Positions 22,061 through 33,972 of a DNA stretch of 64,000 nucleotides are shown here, piece by piece. A model generated the notes under the pieces. It saw only the letters and a list, made by a program, of their open reading frames with translations. It did not search any database and was not told where the DNA came from. Each line of letters opens with the position of its first letter. Within the stretch, counting starts at the first letter, position 1. Both the position numbers and the translations under genes were made by a program. The stretch lies in the NCBI GenBank assembly GCA_014338405.1, contig JTDE01002181.1, forward strand, positions 42,641 through 106,640, given 5' to 3'. Origin of the DNA: Paragonimus skrjabini miyazakii (Eukaryota > Platyhelminthes > Trematoda > Plagiorchiida > Troglotrematidae).

Positions 22061-25000
22061 CGATTAATCTTATTCTCAGTTATAAAACTTGGCACACTTT
22101 TTATAAGAACAAAAATTGTCTATGATTAGACACCTCCTACTGAACGTGAGTTCAGGCGCATTCGTTAACCGTGGACGCCTAGTGAGTGTCTGAGCAACAC
22201 CTGGTCCATTCGCAGCCTATATCTATAGTTTGGTTCTTAAATAGTCGCGTCTGTAAGCAACCAACGTCTGTAAATTCTGAGCCGGCTGAGCAACCGATTC
22301 GGATTCAAAAGTGAAAACGATCGTATTGGCGAGTTTCGGAATAATAAGTTGCTGATGTACAAGAAAAGTAGTATAAACTGGATAGATGAAGCTAACAGCA
22401 AACTTCGATATTGAATCCGCCAAACATACCAATTTCGAAACTAACAGTTCATGTGAATATGACTAAATGCAACAGTCCCCTAATGGCTGAACAATCAAGC
22501 ACGAGTGAAACCAGGGTAAATCTGAACAAAGATCTGTTGATATGAAACAAGAAAGAAAAACTAAGCTAGAGCGAGTTTCCACAAGTAAACGATACCAAGA
22601 TTCGATAATATTTTGAATGTGACGTCCGTGAAAGAAATGAATTGCCGCACACGCAACTTGAATGGTCGTGTTAGTCTTTGCAAGAAAAGCTCGCAGTCAC
22701 TACCGAGAAGGTTTCCAACTTGAGAACAACCATCAAACTGAATTTACAACCCAACTTCTCTGCGGCTTAATGCAATATACCTAAAAGCTTCAGCTGGTAC
22801 ACAGGTTATTTTGAGACCTACAGCAAAACGATTTTGAACATCAACCTGATATACAAGAAAGCTTTTGGTTATAGGTACTTATATTAGAAGACGCGAGTCG
22901 AACTGCGTGCCACAACGATTTCTCGTTGCGTAATACGATATCTGTCTGTAAGAATCACGAGCCGGTAAGCAGCATATCGATTTTAACGAAGAAGCAGTGC
23001 ACATTGACGCGAAAGCTTTCCCAAGTATGGTCAGTACAATATACCTACCACGATAAAACCTTAGTTGGACTGGACTTCCTGTCGCTAATAGTTAATTGAA
23101 TAGTCCAAAAGTTGATACCACTCGCTTCCAGAACACAGTGATGATACTTTTGGCTGGTGTCCAACGTTTGTAGAAAGCTTACGTCAGTATTCGTGAGATA
23201 AAAATCAGATCACGGCTGTCACGTTTACATCTAATATTTTCGAATAAAATTTAAGTGTCGTCTAAACGTAGGACTTGAAAGCGCACTGTACAACTGTTAA
23301 CCTAACAAATTTTCAGGGTGACCTGGGAAGAAAACTGTCCTGTCATTGCCGTACAAGTGTATTTTCATATTTTAACGAACATCATCTTGTGGGTTCAACG
23401 CTTAAATCTTGCGTCTTCGCAAGCTACGCTGGGCTGTCAGTTTTGTTCCCAAATGTCTTGTCACACCGAAGCAATTTTCCTATCTGTCATTGAAGGTAAT
23501 ATAGTTATTTACATCCAGCTTTGCAGAACTTAACGGTCATCTGAAACTCCCCTCTAGTACTCCCAATTAGCAAAACCGTTATCGACTCTATACGCTTGTT
23601 CTGTGACGATGAGGTAAAGCATAAGTTAATGCACGGTTGCCAAGTTTGTCGACATTTTTTTCATCAGTTTATGCTGCTCTATTATTTGCGACACCTGCTC
23701 ATTTTCGCAAACTTAACCAATCCTACTGACTCTTACACAATATATTACTGACTCAGAGGGCATCGCATAATCGATTTACTGAGATATAGGGTGCTTCTCA
23801 GGATATGGATTTTGTTCTGTTTGAATTACCGAGCAGACTGATGAAGTAATTTTGTATATTCATTTTGTATCACCTACTCATCTGTTAACAACCGATGTTA
23901 CTATTGATGTTTATCCTCACAGTTGACGTATGTGGCTGTTTGTTTTTCATATCCTGTTTCTCGTCAGTAGACTCGTAGAATCTTTGTTCAAATTGAGTTT
24001 CAAATTCATTTGTCGCTAGTTGTCTATTCTTTGCTTGGAAACAGTTCGGTTATCACAGTCCCCTATTTGTCAACAGTGTAACTAGAAACCTACTGTTGAA
24101 TTATTCGACCACAACCGACATGAACAACGCGATGGTCAAAGGTTCCGAAGGTTCTACAGCTTGATAGCGTTCATGTTTGCCTCAACTCTGCTATACCCAT
24201 GCTTTGAACGGAGCCGTCAATATTCAAAATACTGTCACTGTGAATTCAGCTTTCACCACTGTCACGGAAAATGCATATTTTGATACTGAGTTGAAATCGG
24301 AGAGATTTTACTGCGAGGTAACAGCCATATAACACACTGAAAAGCCTGAAAAGTTTTCGTTCAACTTAGCGATCAGTGCAACACCTGAAGCTGCCGTTGG
24401 TTGAACCAGAGAATTCTGCAAGCATTCTTGTCAAAGAACGTACAGTGACTTGTCGGAATCAAGATATCCTGCACTTGATAAGCCTGAAATCATCCAAGAG
24501 AATTTTTTCAGCAAAATCAGCGTCTTGCACATTTGCTGGATTCCAATGGTTCAAACACAGTCCAGTTGCACAGTACAACAGGGAGCGAAATAGTTGGTTC
24601 ATGCACTTAAAGAAATGTGAGTAATAAATTGTAGCTCCACTGAGAGATTACGGTCAGTTACTGGAAGACACCGCGAGATATTTGGAACTGTGTAATGGTG
24701 CCACTTTCAATAACTTAAGCCTAAGGAGAAGGTTTATTATAAAACCTTTACTGACAGATGAAATGTATTGCCAGATATTGGATTGATGAAGTACTGACAC
24801 GTTCCAAACACCGTTGATGAACTGATACGGTTTCCAATTTTATGGCACATTGTGGTATGTCATCTCGAACAAATGGACTACGAAATTTGATTAAATACTT
24901 TGATTACATTGCAGCAATTTGGGAAGGGTCTGTCCACTAGCCTGTTATTTGACTGGGCCATGAAAACAGACCAAATCGACTTGGGAAGACTCGAGTCGAT

Positions 25001-25380
25001 GTTCGTCCAGCTTACCATGTTCGTTTCGCACTGCATAAAGTTGCCGCGAGGTAGATTAGAACAGATTACAGAGGCTTATCATAATGCTTACCGTAAAGTC
25101 TACTTGAGAGTAACTAGAGATGGAGCATTAGTAAAGAATCAATGAAGCCATGGAACTATGTTACCACGAAGTCGTATGCGTTGCTTATTTGCCTACATGT
25201 ACCCCCATGATATATACCTTGAATTCATCGAGCGTGATGTTTTCAAAATTCGGTCTACTGAACGATGACTGGACATCTGCTTCGTATGTCTTAAAGCGCC
25301 AAAGAGAGTTTCGGATTGATATTTACAAACCGGTGTGATGAAATCGCTTGCCTACACACATGATAATTTGGTGGTGTCTA
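22061..25380. other. Long stretch without recognised genes
   Basis: Frames of 60-82 codons only. The pair 24900-25145 and 25150-25338 (plus) has more balanced composition than its surroundings, but there is no motif and no convincing acceptor/donor pair. It may hold undetected short exons or old element debris. Confidence 0.35.
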
Positions 25381-25385
25381 ACGTG

Positions 25386-25598
25386 AGGTCAATGGCGCAG
25401 TGGTAAACATGGTTGCCTCACGAACAGCGTGGCCGTGGTTCTAGTCCTGGCAGTGGCAAGGATATGCACTACTACGGACGAGCTCTAACAAGAGTGAAAC
25501 TCGAGTTCAGTGCTTCTTTTCGAAAGTGGCCGACTGGAAAGTCTATGGGTATGTAACAGCCGCGATTAATTGTGAGTGCTGTTCAATCCATATGCAGA
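25386..25598 (+). mobile_element. tRNA-headed SINE with hammerhead motif, copy 1 (full length)
   Basis: The head carries a pol III A box TGGCGCAGTGG (25393-25403) and B box GGTTCTAGTCC (25437-25447) at tRNA-like spacing. A hammerhead-ribozyme motif follows (25466-25513), then a body with TTTTCGAAAGTGGCCGACTGG and GTTCAATCCATATG. Copies 2 and 3 (44393-44570 minus, 45017-45141 plus) and the older copy 4 (55285-55440 minus) share this layout. SINEs are transcribed by pol III and moved by a LINE; an RTE or CR1 element of the kinds seen here could be the partner, but I see no shared 3' tail proving it. Confidence 0.8.
25466..25513 (+). ncRNA. Hammerhead ribozyme motif in SINE copy 1 (degenerate)
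   Basis: Stem I strand GCACTA (25466-25471) pairs perfectly with the consensus TAGTGC; here the second strand begins C-AGTGC. Stem II GCTCT/AGAGT (25482-25486, 25491-25495) closes an AACA loop. GAAA is intact (25496-25499), then C-TCGA-G forms a minimal helix III. Defects: the CUGAUGA core reads CGGACGA after a 3-nt insertion, and the cleavage triplet is GTT instead of GTC. Confidence 0.7.
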
Positions 25599-25965
25599 TC
25601 TTTCAATTTATATAGTGGTAGCGATTTGTCCAAATGACAACAAACTGTAATTAACAATTAGAAATGTGAAGTATCCTCAATGACTATGCTTCGTCAATCG
25701 ATTATAAACCTGTGCAGAATAAAGATGCTGTTTAACGTAGCTTTGTTTCTCCTCCAAAAGAGGGCAAATCAATTTTATATATCTGAACAACAACTTGTAT
25801 GTTGTCGTAAGCAGCACGCCACGTAATTCAGCAACCGAAGTCAAACATAAATTCAATCTATTAGCGGTCGTTGACTGTTCAGGTTAAATAAGTATTGGCT
25901 ATCATAACGAAATGGAAGTATGCGCAATTGCAAGGTCTGTGCTACTTGTTTAGTGCATGACTAAA
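25599..25965 (+). repeat. Duplicated segment, copy a
   Basis: Matches 26132-26495 in direct orientation, about 536 bp apart. Shared blocks include AGTGGTAGCGATTTGT, CAATGACTATG and TAGCTTTGTTTCTC. One frame in both copies ends in CKVCAT, reminiscent of the Cys pair of a retroelement integrase finger, but stops interrupt it. Confidence 0.65.
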
Positions 25966-26131
25966 ACAATAAAAGAATCTTTTCCGATAACGGTAGATTT
26001 TTTACTACAAGTAGTTCGTGTATCACGTGCGTGCGACTTAGGGTAGTTTCAGTGGTAATTAATCAGCTATCAAATAATCGTTCGTAGTCAATGTCGAAGG
26101 CCACAAGTTTATCCGGACGGTTTGCTTTACT

Positions 26132-26495
26132 AGCATCTTTTTTCAATGTATTTAGTGGTAGCGATTTGTGCCAATGGTATCAATCTCTCATCAGTAATTG
26201 AAAGTTAGACTAAGACTCAATGACTATGTTTTATCAATCGATACCAAGTTTGTGTCGAATGAGAAAGTGTTCAACATAGCTTTGTTTCTCGTCCAAACAA
26301 TAGCTGGACATTTTTACATCCCTGGAAAACAACATGTTTGGTTTCGTAGGCAGTACGTCACGTAGCCTAAGGACTGGTGTCAGACATGTTTAACCTATTG
26401 GCAAATGTTGGCTGTTCAGGATAAATGAATATTGGCTACCGTATGTACACCGTATTATACACGACTGTAAGGTTTGTGCTACTCGTCACAGTCAA
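26132..26495 (+). repeat. Duplicated segment, copy b
   Basis: Direct-repeat mate of 25599-25965 with many substitutions, so an old duplication or two insertions of one family. The frame here reads YWLPYVHRIIHDCKVCATRH near 26430-26490, somewhat like the HHCC region of gypsy/Bel integrases; too short to be sure. Confidence 0.6.
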
Positions 26496-26579
26496 CCACG
26501 ATATGGAAGGAACAGAAGGCGAATTAGAATGGGATTCTTTTACTCAGTCGTCATCTCACAAATTGAGAGTGTATGCCAC

Positions 26580-26800
26580 GCAGACTGTCTGATTCAGATC
26601 TACTAAAATATCTCATCCATTTATTATTTTTTCATGACTCTTTTGTGAGTGTGATCCACTACAAGAACTAGGCGCTTCGGCCTAATAAGTTTTAGATGAG
26701 ACCCAACTGTGAAAGGTCAGGGCTTCGGCTGGATTCGAACCAGCGACAGACACACCATGCTTCAACGCGGCAAGCGCTCTACCAGCTGAGCTACGAAGCC
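26580..26800 (-). mobile_element. tRNA-like sequence, probably the head of a second SINE family
   Basis: The minus strand from 26800 to 26721 (80 nt) has a perfect 7-bp acceptor stem (GGCTTCG/CGAAGCC), a 4-bp D stem (GCTC/GAGC) within an exact A box TAGCTCAGCTGG, and a 5-bp T stem GCTGG/CCAGC around TTCGAAT with an exact B box. The middle is 31 nt and forms no proper anticodon stem, so it is not a working tRNA. Downstream sequence runs to an A-rich tail near 26590, as in tRNA-derived SINEs. It is a different family from the hammerhead SINE. Confidence 0.55.
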
Positions 26801-29604
26801 ACGCCAGAAGCTCGGGAATTTCACAACTGTGCATTTTTCTTACTACATGGCTCGCAATTTGAGCAATTTTGTACTCGAGAGATGTTCTCTAAAGTGTAAC
26901 TCGAAGTGGGGACTTTTTGATCTAAAGTGGAGACTTCAAGATTACGACAGCTATCGGTTATCCACTGAACATATGGTGGTGTTCTCGAAGTATTCAACTG
27001 ATTTTACCACACTTGACTATCATATTAACTAACAGAACGTGGTTGTAGATAAAAACGTTTCATAGTTAGAATCTGTTCCCATTGGAACGCTTGACCAACT
27101 TGGTGATCAGGGCTGAATAGGTTGTGGGTTTTAAAACATCCCCGAATTCGCACAATCATGATATGCAGCCTACAGTTCAGATCTCCTATCTGTCATTTTT
27201 CTTGACTCTCACAAGTCACTGTCTGCGCGTGTCTGACAGTGTTACTTTGGTTTGTTTCAGAGTGTGCCACTTATATGACTAGAGCCAGCAGCTCTACTGA
27301 ATTCTCTCCTTATTTATTTCCATTTGCCCATTCTTTACAGCCATTCAACCATTCAACACGACTTTCCACCTACGAACGCAGCAACCGAAGCGCTCAACCT
27401 GTCAATCCATGAACAGAGATCTTGTTACCGTAAGAACAACGTGGGTGACATCAAAATTATTTTCACCGTTGTATTAGTGCATTTATCACGAAAACAGCCC
27501 TTAACATACACAAACGCTTCCATAAACAGTCTACTAGCCTTTTTTGTTGTCGTGGGAATCGGTGCATTTTTGACTTGACTGCCATCACGGTGAACTCTAG
27601 GATAATTGCCTGTCTCCGTCAAACACAAGTTTTTCGAAAGCATAAAACTCTTCCATGACTCCTGAACACTAGCTAGCCTCTGAGAAAAGTACAAAACATT
27701 TTCGTGGCTAAGGCTGTTTACTGGACTAAACTCTCTAAGTACGTAACTGCTGCCCCAAAAAGTAAACTTAACTCGAATAGTCTATCAAGAGGAGCACTGA
27801 AACAAAATTGTTTGTCTATGACTTAAATTTTGTATGTTATCGGCAAATTCTCTCCGTTTCTAGTAAAACAAATTTTACTTCATGTGTGGAAGCACAAAAT
27901 GTTGACATTTCGTTGTGTATCTTGCCGCAAGAGCTCGTTGACAATCTATAGTCATTACGTTGATACAATGCCGTAAAAATAGTCAATCCGATTGCTTTCT
28001 CTTTTGTCTTACGAAACATCAAGTAAAATTCTCTGGCTTGCAATGTAACTGCTAAATCATTTTGTTTATAAACAACCCGTGTCTGGCATACAATATAAAT
28101 GAATAAAACACAATATACCATTAATAACAGTCTTTTAACTACTAAAACACATTACTTGTATCAAGACTTCCAGTTGAGAAAACCATGTTCTGGAGTTCTC
28201 TGGAACACAACAAGTCTGCTAAACATAAATCAGCGCTGAATATTTCAACCACAAAAAATAGCAGCTTTTCTGACTAATGATCCAGGAAGACATTTTCTAA
28301 CGCCGTCACAATTGTACCGCAACAAATGCTTTGTACAAATATTGAGTGGCTCCGTGATTTACGTCTGCAGAAAACAAGACAACACTGTATCGAAATTTGA
28401 ACCACGCTCTAATCGGCATCGTCATGATCTTTCCACGAGGACCACATTAACACGATTCCTCCTTTAACCTCGTTGATTCTCCAGCCTAACATTTGAACCA
28501 AGTGGAAAGTATTCGCTTCAGTTCCATTCGTAGTTTCTTCAAATAGCTTTCGAAAGTTTTACATATTTTTTTAAATGTAGATTGATGTACGTAAATTAAC
28601 ATTGATATCTTTGCATGAGTGTCTACTTTTCACTATCGCACTGATAGCTCTAACCTTCAGTGACTGCCGCCTGTGAAGCACCATTTGTCATACGTAGTTT
28701 TTGACTTTGATTAAATCTAGACAGAAGTTTCACATGTTATGCGATAGAGGATGGATTTATTTCGATAGTTTAGCAGGTATCCGTATAATCGAAGAAGTAT
28801 ACGTTCCTATGTAAATTACTGGCACCGGCACATAGAATGATTTCTTGGCTCAGGGTCCCAAGGGTGTTCAGTAATACCCTACACAAAACCATTCAAACCT
28901 TGATGATGTCAATTTACACTAACTGTTGCGCGTTAGCCAGCTGTTCGGCGTTCATTCAGATCCAGTAACTGATACGCGATAGGGCTTGTGTAAACAATAA
29001 ATCCAATTGATAAGCCAAAATATATAGAAAACCACTTGTTAAATTTGCTTTGAATAAATGTGCTGCATGAAAAAGTGAAAATAATTTCATGGCAATTTGT
29101 GAAAAATATCCAAACACACCTGCGACTAATTCACAACATACAATAAAATTATTCTTGTCTCTTTCGAACAGGATAACATTCAAAGGAACACAAACAAAAC
29201 GTCATGCGTAAAAGTTCAGTTTGGTTGTCCAACCTACAAAAAACTCGCAAAAGAAACATAATATCAACATTATTCGAAAACCATATGTTTTGTAGTGGAA
29301 CCCGTCGAGTGCTTTCTCCATGCCTCAATACGAAGGAATATATAATTACGGAAAGTGTTTTGAAAAGTAACCGCTTGATAATTCCAATTTACTTCACCAT
29401 CTTCAAACCGCATCTGGAAATGTAACAGAGGGGTGTAAGTGAATTTTTTTTAAACGGAGATCGAGTTGAATAGTCTCGAATGCAGCTGCTGACTCACAAT
29501 TTTAGAAACTTTGATAGAACGAAATTTGGATCGCTCACTTCTGATTCATATAAACCTGACGTAACTGCAATCTACAATGCTTTCAGAGAATATCATTCAT
29601 GTGA
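26801..29604. other. Stretch downstream of the minus-strand gene, nothing recognised
   Basis: AT-rich. Minus-strand frames at 27425-27694, 27837-28121 and 28956-29183 are hydrophobic in part but lack supporting splice sites. The last (28956-29183) could hold a membrane-spanning 3' exon, which I cannot substantiate. Confidence 0.35.
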
Positions 29605-29745
29605 TCAGAGAATGAGATGAGCTGATTCGTCACAGTGCACGTAGTGAATAAGAAAATTCCAGTTCACACTACTAACAGTTCGTGTTTTCCGAACTGTTGG
29701 TTTGGCAAAACCACTGCGCTCTGCCAGCAGATTGCGAATCCGCAA
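29605..29745 (-). CDS. Possible last exon of the minus-strand gene (exon 11)
   Basis: Opens in phase 0 after ...gtgcag and reads LRIRNLLAERSGFAKPTVRK to a TGA at 29605-29607. Its entry phase fits exon 10. The acceptor's pyrimidine tract is poor and there is no membrane segment, so the true end may differ. Confidence 0.3.
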   Translation of the reverse strand: MRIRNLLAERSGFAKPTVRKTRTVSSVNWNFLIHYVHCDESAHLIL

Positions 29746-30177
29746 CTGCACTTATCAGACGTGTGTTTCAGTAGTCAACACCGATCAGTTTCCGAAGTTA
29801 CATTTAACATGATTTGGTTACCTTGAAACTTAGATGATAAAGTGGAACTGGTCACCATCGAATATGACTGTTACAATAAAACAAAATCGAATTGTGAAAC
29901 TCAATCTAAGTTAATTTTCATATACTTCATCCAGTCATAGGAAATCCTCAAACCTTCGCCCGATGTTGGATCTACGCATATGGACAAAGGTGAGGTTTAC
30001 GGCGATAACACACAACACCTATGATAACATAATTGCGTATTACTAGCGGATATTACTTTCAGCATGATTAAATGCAATTAAGCCGAGGTTGTAATCAACG
30101 CGAAACAGCTTTTTTAACAATGTTTTCAAGATGAGCGATAAGTAACGAGCTGTATTCATTTAGCTGATTGTTTTTAC

Positions 30178-30341
30178 TTCAACCAATAAATCGACATTAT
30201 CTGCACAACGAAGATTCTGCAACGGCGTGGCTAACAACATACCGTCTCCATGAAGTGAATTATATGAGGATGGCTTATGTGCTGTACACTTAATCGCGTA
30301 TGGTTGCAAAGTGAAAAGTTTGTTTCTCAAGCTTAAAAGTA
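30178..30341 (-). CDS. Exon 10 of the unrecognised minus-strand gene
   Basis: 164 nt, entering in phase 1 and leaving in phase 0. A good acceptor (ttgttctctacag) precedes VLLSLRNKLFTLQPYAIKC and the exon ends at LRCADNVDLLVE before gtaaaa. Its phase fits exon 9 exactly. Two cysteines are present. No domain recognised. Confidence 0.55.
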
Positions 30342-30566
30342 CTGTAGAGAACAATTTAAACAGGATGGCAGTAGTTTATTATACAATGGCGAATCTGGAA
30401 GCGGGCGGCAGGTATACGTTCTTATCACTCATGAGGCTAAACCGTCCGGTTAATGCTCACAAAAGTACCGAACTATTGAGCGCCAACCCATAAGTTTGTT
30501 ACAAAATGGTACGCGTTGTGTATTTTAATTATGTACGCATATTTATTTAAAACGTGGTAATTATAC

Positions 30567-30801
30567 CTGGATATTTGTAACGTCTATCCCAGCGAACGTT
30601 GTAGATATTTGGACGACCGTCTGAATTGAGCTTTTCGGCAATTTTGGATGGAATGTACCAGTGTGATGGCGATTGAGTGTAGAATGCCGTTGTTTTTGGA
30701 ATTCGAATTTTAACCTCAACAACCTCTCCAGTGGATGATACAAGCTTGCTGAATTCAGAACAGCTAGTGGTTGTATTGGACAATTCTAGCGCATCCCGCA
30801 A
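30567..30801 (-). CDS. Exon 9 of the unrecognised gene; paralogue of 1445-1679
   Basis: 235 nt, phase 0 to 1, acceptor ttcattcacag and donor CCAG|gtataa. The translation begins LRDALELSNTTTSCSEF and includes KTTAFYTQSPSHWYIPSKI and PNIYNVRWDRRYKYP. The plus-strand exon at 1445-1679 has the same length, phase and core residues. Conservation is strongest in its second half, where about 30 residues are nearly identical, arguing for constraint on protein sequence. The domain is not one I can name. Confidence 0.75.
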
Positions 30802-32793
30802 CTGTGAATGAACCGGGATATCAAGGAGCATATACAAATGAAGCAAATTTCTCTGTGGTTTGTAGTGCGTGGGAAATTGAACGTATCAGATTAAACGCAC
30901 TAATTTGCATACAGAAACATATGAACATATGTGATTGCACTATACACAATTTGTTATTTAACTTTGTCTCAAGAGATACTGTCAATGAGCTAAATGGTTC
31001 CGATGCCCGAATAATGGAGTTTTTCTAACAAAAACCTTGTGGTTACGTACAATTGGGATAGACAAGTTAACATTAAAGTGTATTTTCATTCATCTGATTA
31101 TAAACACATATTTATCCTCGTGGACTTATGTCTAGTCATTTGCTACGTTTTTGCTTATAGGGTGGATAATGAATGAAGGCACCATGTTTGAGTCAGTGTT
31201 TATTCACGCTTCAGCCAAGTCGCTAACGGTTAAACATTAGTTTTACCCAGCCTCTCAATTTTCTCTTATGCATGACGGTCTTCCTTGGATTGCGTATGAG
31301 AACGTTTACGGAGTGTAATGATGAAGGCGGAAAAAAATCTGTAAGATACATTTTTACTCACGTGAGAGAATCGCATTAAAAGTTTATGATTTTAGACAAC
31401 TACCATTTCTTTTATATACTTTCAGTCATCCGGTCATTGAAAACTTCTCGATAGCTTCACTAGTAAGTGTGTGTATGATCTTAGGTCAATAGTTAAGAGG
31501 TACACGTTGCAACGCAGTGGTTGTTATGAGCGGAACAAGTCATGCAAAGGCACTATTGTACAGTGTGAGGGAATATCCAGTCAGGTGCAATAAACAACAA
31601 GCTGTACTATGTCAAAGGGACAGATGAACTTCAACGATGTGTAAGCTAACCCAATAAAACACTGTAGTCCAATTACAAATTTTAGGTAACTTTCCGATTC
31701 ACTTGGAGTACGGTGAAGTTTATTAACATCCCAAGGAACATTGGCCTAATGTCACTGAGGATCTAAGAGCATTTCATGCTGTGTCTACGGTCCGTTTAAT
31801 GGCCAGTAGTATTGTATGGACGATTGCGCAGATATCCTTGATTACTGCGACAGGTAAGATTGCATTACCCAATATGATGATATCAATGTTTTAATTTTTA
31901 CATCGTCTTGATTCAGTTGTTCGAAATCATAGTGAGATAGAAATATCTTTGTTACCACGTTTGTCTGGAATGTTGGCTATTTATTACTAATACCAACTGG
32001 ACGCTTTTTCAAACTTCATTTACTACACTTACTGTGTCATCTTTTGACAGTCGATTTCCTAAAGGCTCACTCAATATCCATGCATAAACCAAAAAATAAC
32101 AAATAACCACAGACCTATGATATTCATCTGGAGTTCTCTTGACCTTCATTGAGTTAAAAAACATTTCCTTCTGCCTTCAATGAACTACTCAATATGCTAT
32201 GTGACTGTTTCGAAATGTAAGAGCAACACAAATGATCATGCCGTTTTAAAAACAGAATATTCTCAACCACTGACATATGTATTCATGCCTTATGGTGAGT
32301 TGCTTCCTAGGGAGAAAATATTGTGAAGTGATACCGAATTTGTGTAGATTATCAAATTAAAAATGCGATGATATTTTCAGAAACTAACGCCTACGATGTT
32401 AGTCACACGGTTCAAATTTTTTTGCTGTACTTAATGAAAAGCAACACCTCAACAAGTTATTATGAACAATATAAAATAATCCTGTTTGTTTGCATACGCT
32501 CTAAACAATTCACAACATCTTTTATTTCATTTGCATTTGCAATTTTATTTGTGATTGTACATTTTCTTGAATGAAAATTTAGAAATATCAATGCACTATA
32601 ATTCACTGTGTGAGATTTGAATTCAGATACCAGATGCCGAACTGTTACTGCAAGAACTCAGTGTATGGATATGTACAACACTGGAGATTTCCTCTGACAA
32701 AAAATTTCGACTGAGTGAATATATTGCAGTTATCACGGAAGCTCTGGCCTTCTTCACCCGACAAACAGACTTTGATTGTTACGTAAAACTTAC

Positions 32794-32882
32794 GTGTGCA
32801 CAATATTTCACCTGAGAAGCTTGATTTGAAACAATATCAATTGGTGGCAATCCCCCTCTCATTGGTGCTGCAACGAAGATGA
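32794..32882 (-). CDS. Exon 8 of the unrecognised gene
   Basis: 89 nt, phase 1 to 0, with a strong acceptor (gtgttatttttcag) and donor CAC|gtaagt. It reads IFVAAPMRGGLPPIDIVSNQ then ASQVKYCAH. Exit phase fits exon 9. Confidence 0.5.
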
Positions 32883-33321
32883 CTGAAAAATAACACACAC
32901 TGGGTTACACGTCTCCGCATGAGAAGCGTGAGTTAAAATAACATTCGGAAATCTAGATTAAACATTGTATAAGTCAAAATTAACACCCGGTCTTCTGATG
33001 TTGAATGCTCACTATTGAAAACAGCATGTGTTGAATTACAGTTTTTTTCAAGGTTATTTATAGAATATGCATATTATGTAAATAATCTTAGCAAACACTT
33101 TGGTTAAAACAGTTATATCCCTCCAGTGATTTGAACAAAACAGTTGAAAGACAAACATTGTAGACGACAAATTTGAAGTTTCCAGCCAATACGAAATGCT
33201 AACAGCTACCAGTGTTCGTTTTCTAACTGTTTTGTTTAAACATTTTGTTTTCAGAAACCATATATGTATGCTGTCAAGTGCTGGTTAGAATAGACAAGTG
33301 GTAAACAAAAGTGTGACTTAC

Positions 33322-33391
33322 CAAAAAATTCGCCTTCCTCCGCGTTGTATAGGTATTCTGAAAATGAATCCAGTAGGTTGAAGCTGGATAT
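33322..33391 (-). CDS. Exon 7 of the unrecognised gene (frame uncertain)
   Basis: 70 nt between ttgcttag and TTTG|gtaagt. In the frame that joins exon 8 it reads ISSFNLLDSFSEYLYNAEEG. Another open frame (IQLQPTGFIFRIPIQRGGRR) would fit exon 6 instead, so either the reading or the exon set is incomplete. Confidence 0.4.
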
Positions 33392-33725
33392 CTAAGCAAA
33401 TTTTGAAATTCCTCGCCCAAGAAATCAGGCTTCAAAAGTGGACCAGTAACAAACGGTGGGAAAATGATGTCCGTATTACAAGATGCATCATTTTACAACA
33501 TTTACTTCATAGCATACCATTGGGCCCACCAACTTCATGTACAACGATGGCTAGCAACTTGTATGAATCACGTTCGTAGGGTAACTAGCAATAACGTACG
33601 GAAAGATCCTAACGTATTACCAGCTGGGGCTATGGTTTGTAAATCTGAAACAACCGATTTCTATATATTCACAATTTACTTTGAGTTAGAACATGATTTT
33701 CGTTTTAGGACTTTCAATTACATAC

Positions 33726-33972
33726 CGTACGAGGGTCTGTTATCAGTCAAAGAAACAACCAAATCCACACGGTTGTTGGCGATTGCGAAGTAATTCCGCA
33801 CGGCCCAATCGCTGTCATGTTGTCCTTGTAGTACCTCTTTTAAAACAGTCACACGCAACTCCTTGTGTGTCCAGTTGTTTTCATCTGCTATGTGACGTCG
33901 GACAGAACACGTGTAAACAGGAATACCACCAAAGTTACGGACGCCTCCAGTAGTGATGAGCATCCGTTTGAA
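33726..33972 (-). CDS. Exon 6 of the unrecognised gene
   Basis: 247 nt, phase 0 to 1, acceptor gcggtttgcag and donor TACG|gtatgt. It reads FKRMLITTGGVRNFGGIPVY, later ELRVTVLKEVLQGQHDSDW and NNRVDLVVSLTDNRPSY. The alternating beta-like pattern suggests an extracellular beta domain. Its phases fit neither exon 5 nor exon 7 in the exon 8-compatible frame, so I infer at least one unseen exon on each side. Confidence 0.65.

Noticed and set aside
26721..26800. Functional tRNA gene on the minus strand
   Set aside because: The acceptor, D and T arms are good, but 31 nt between D and T arms form no anticodon stem, and an A-rich tail follows.
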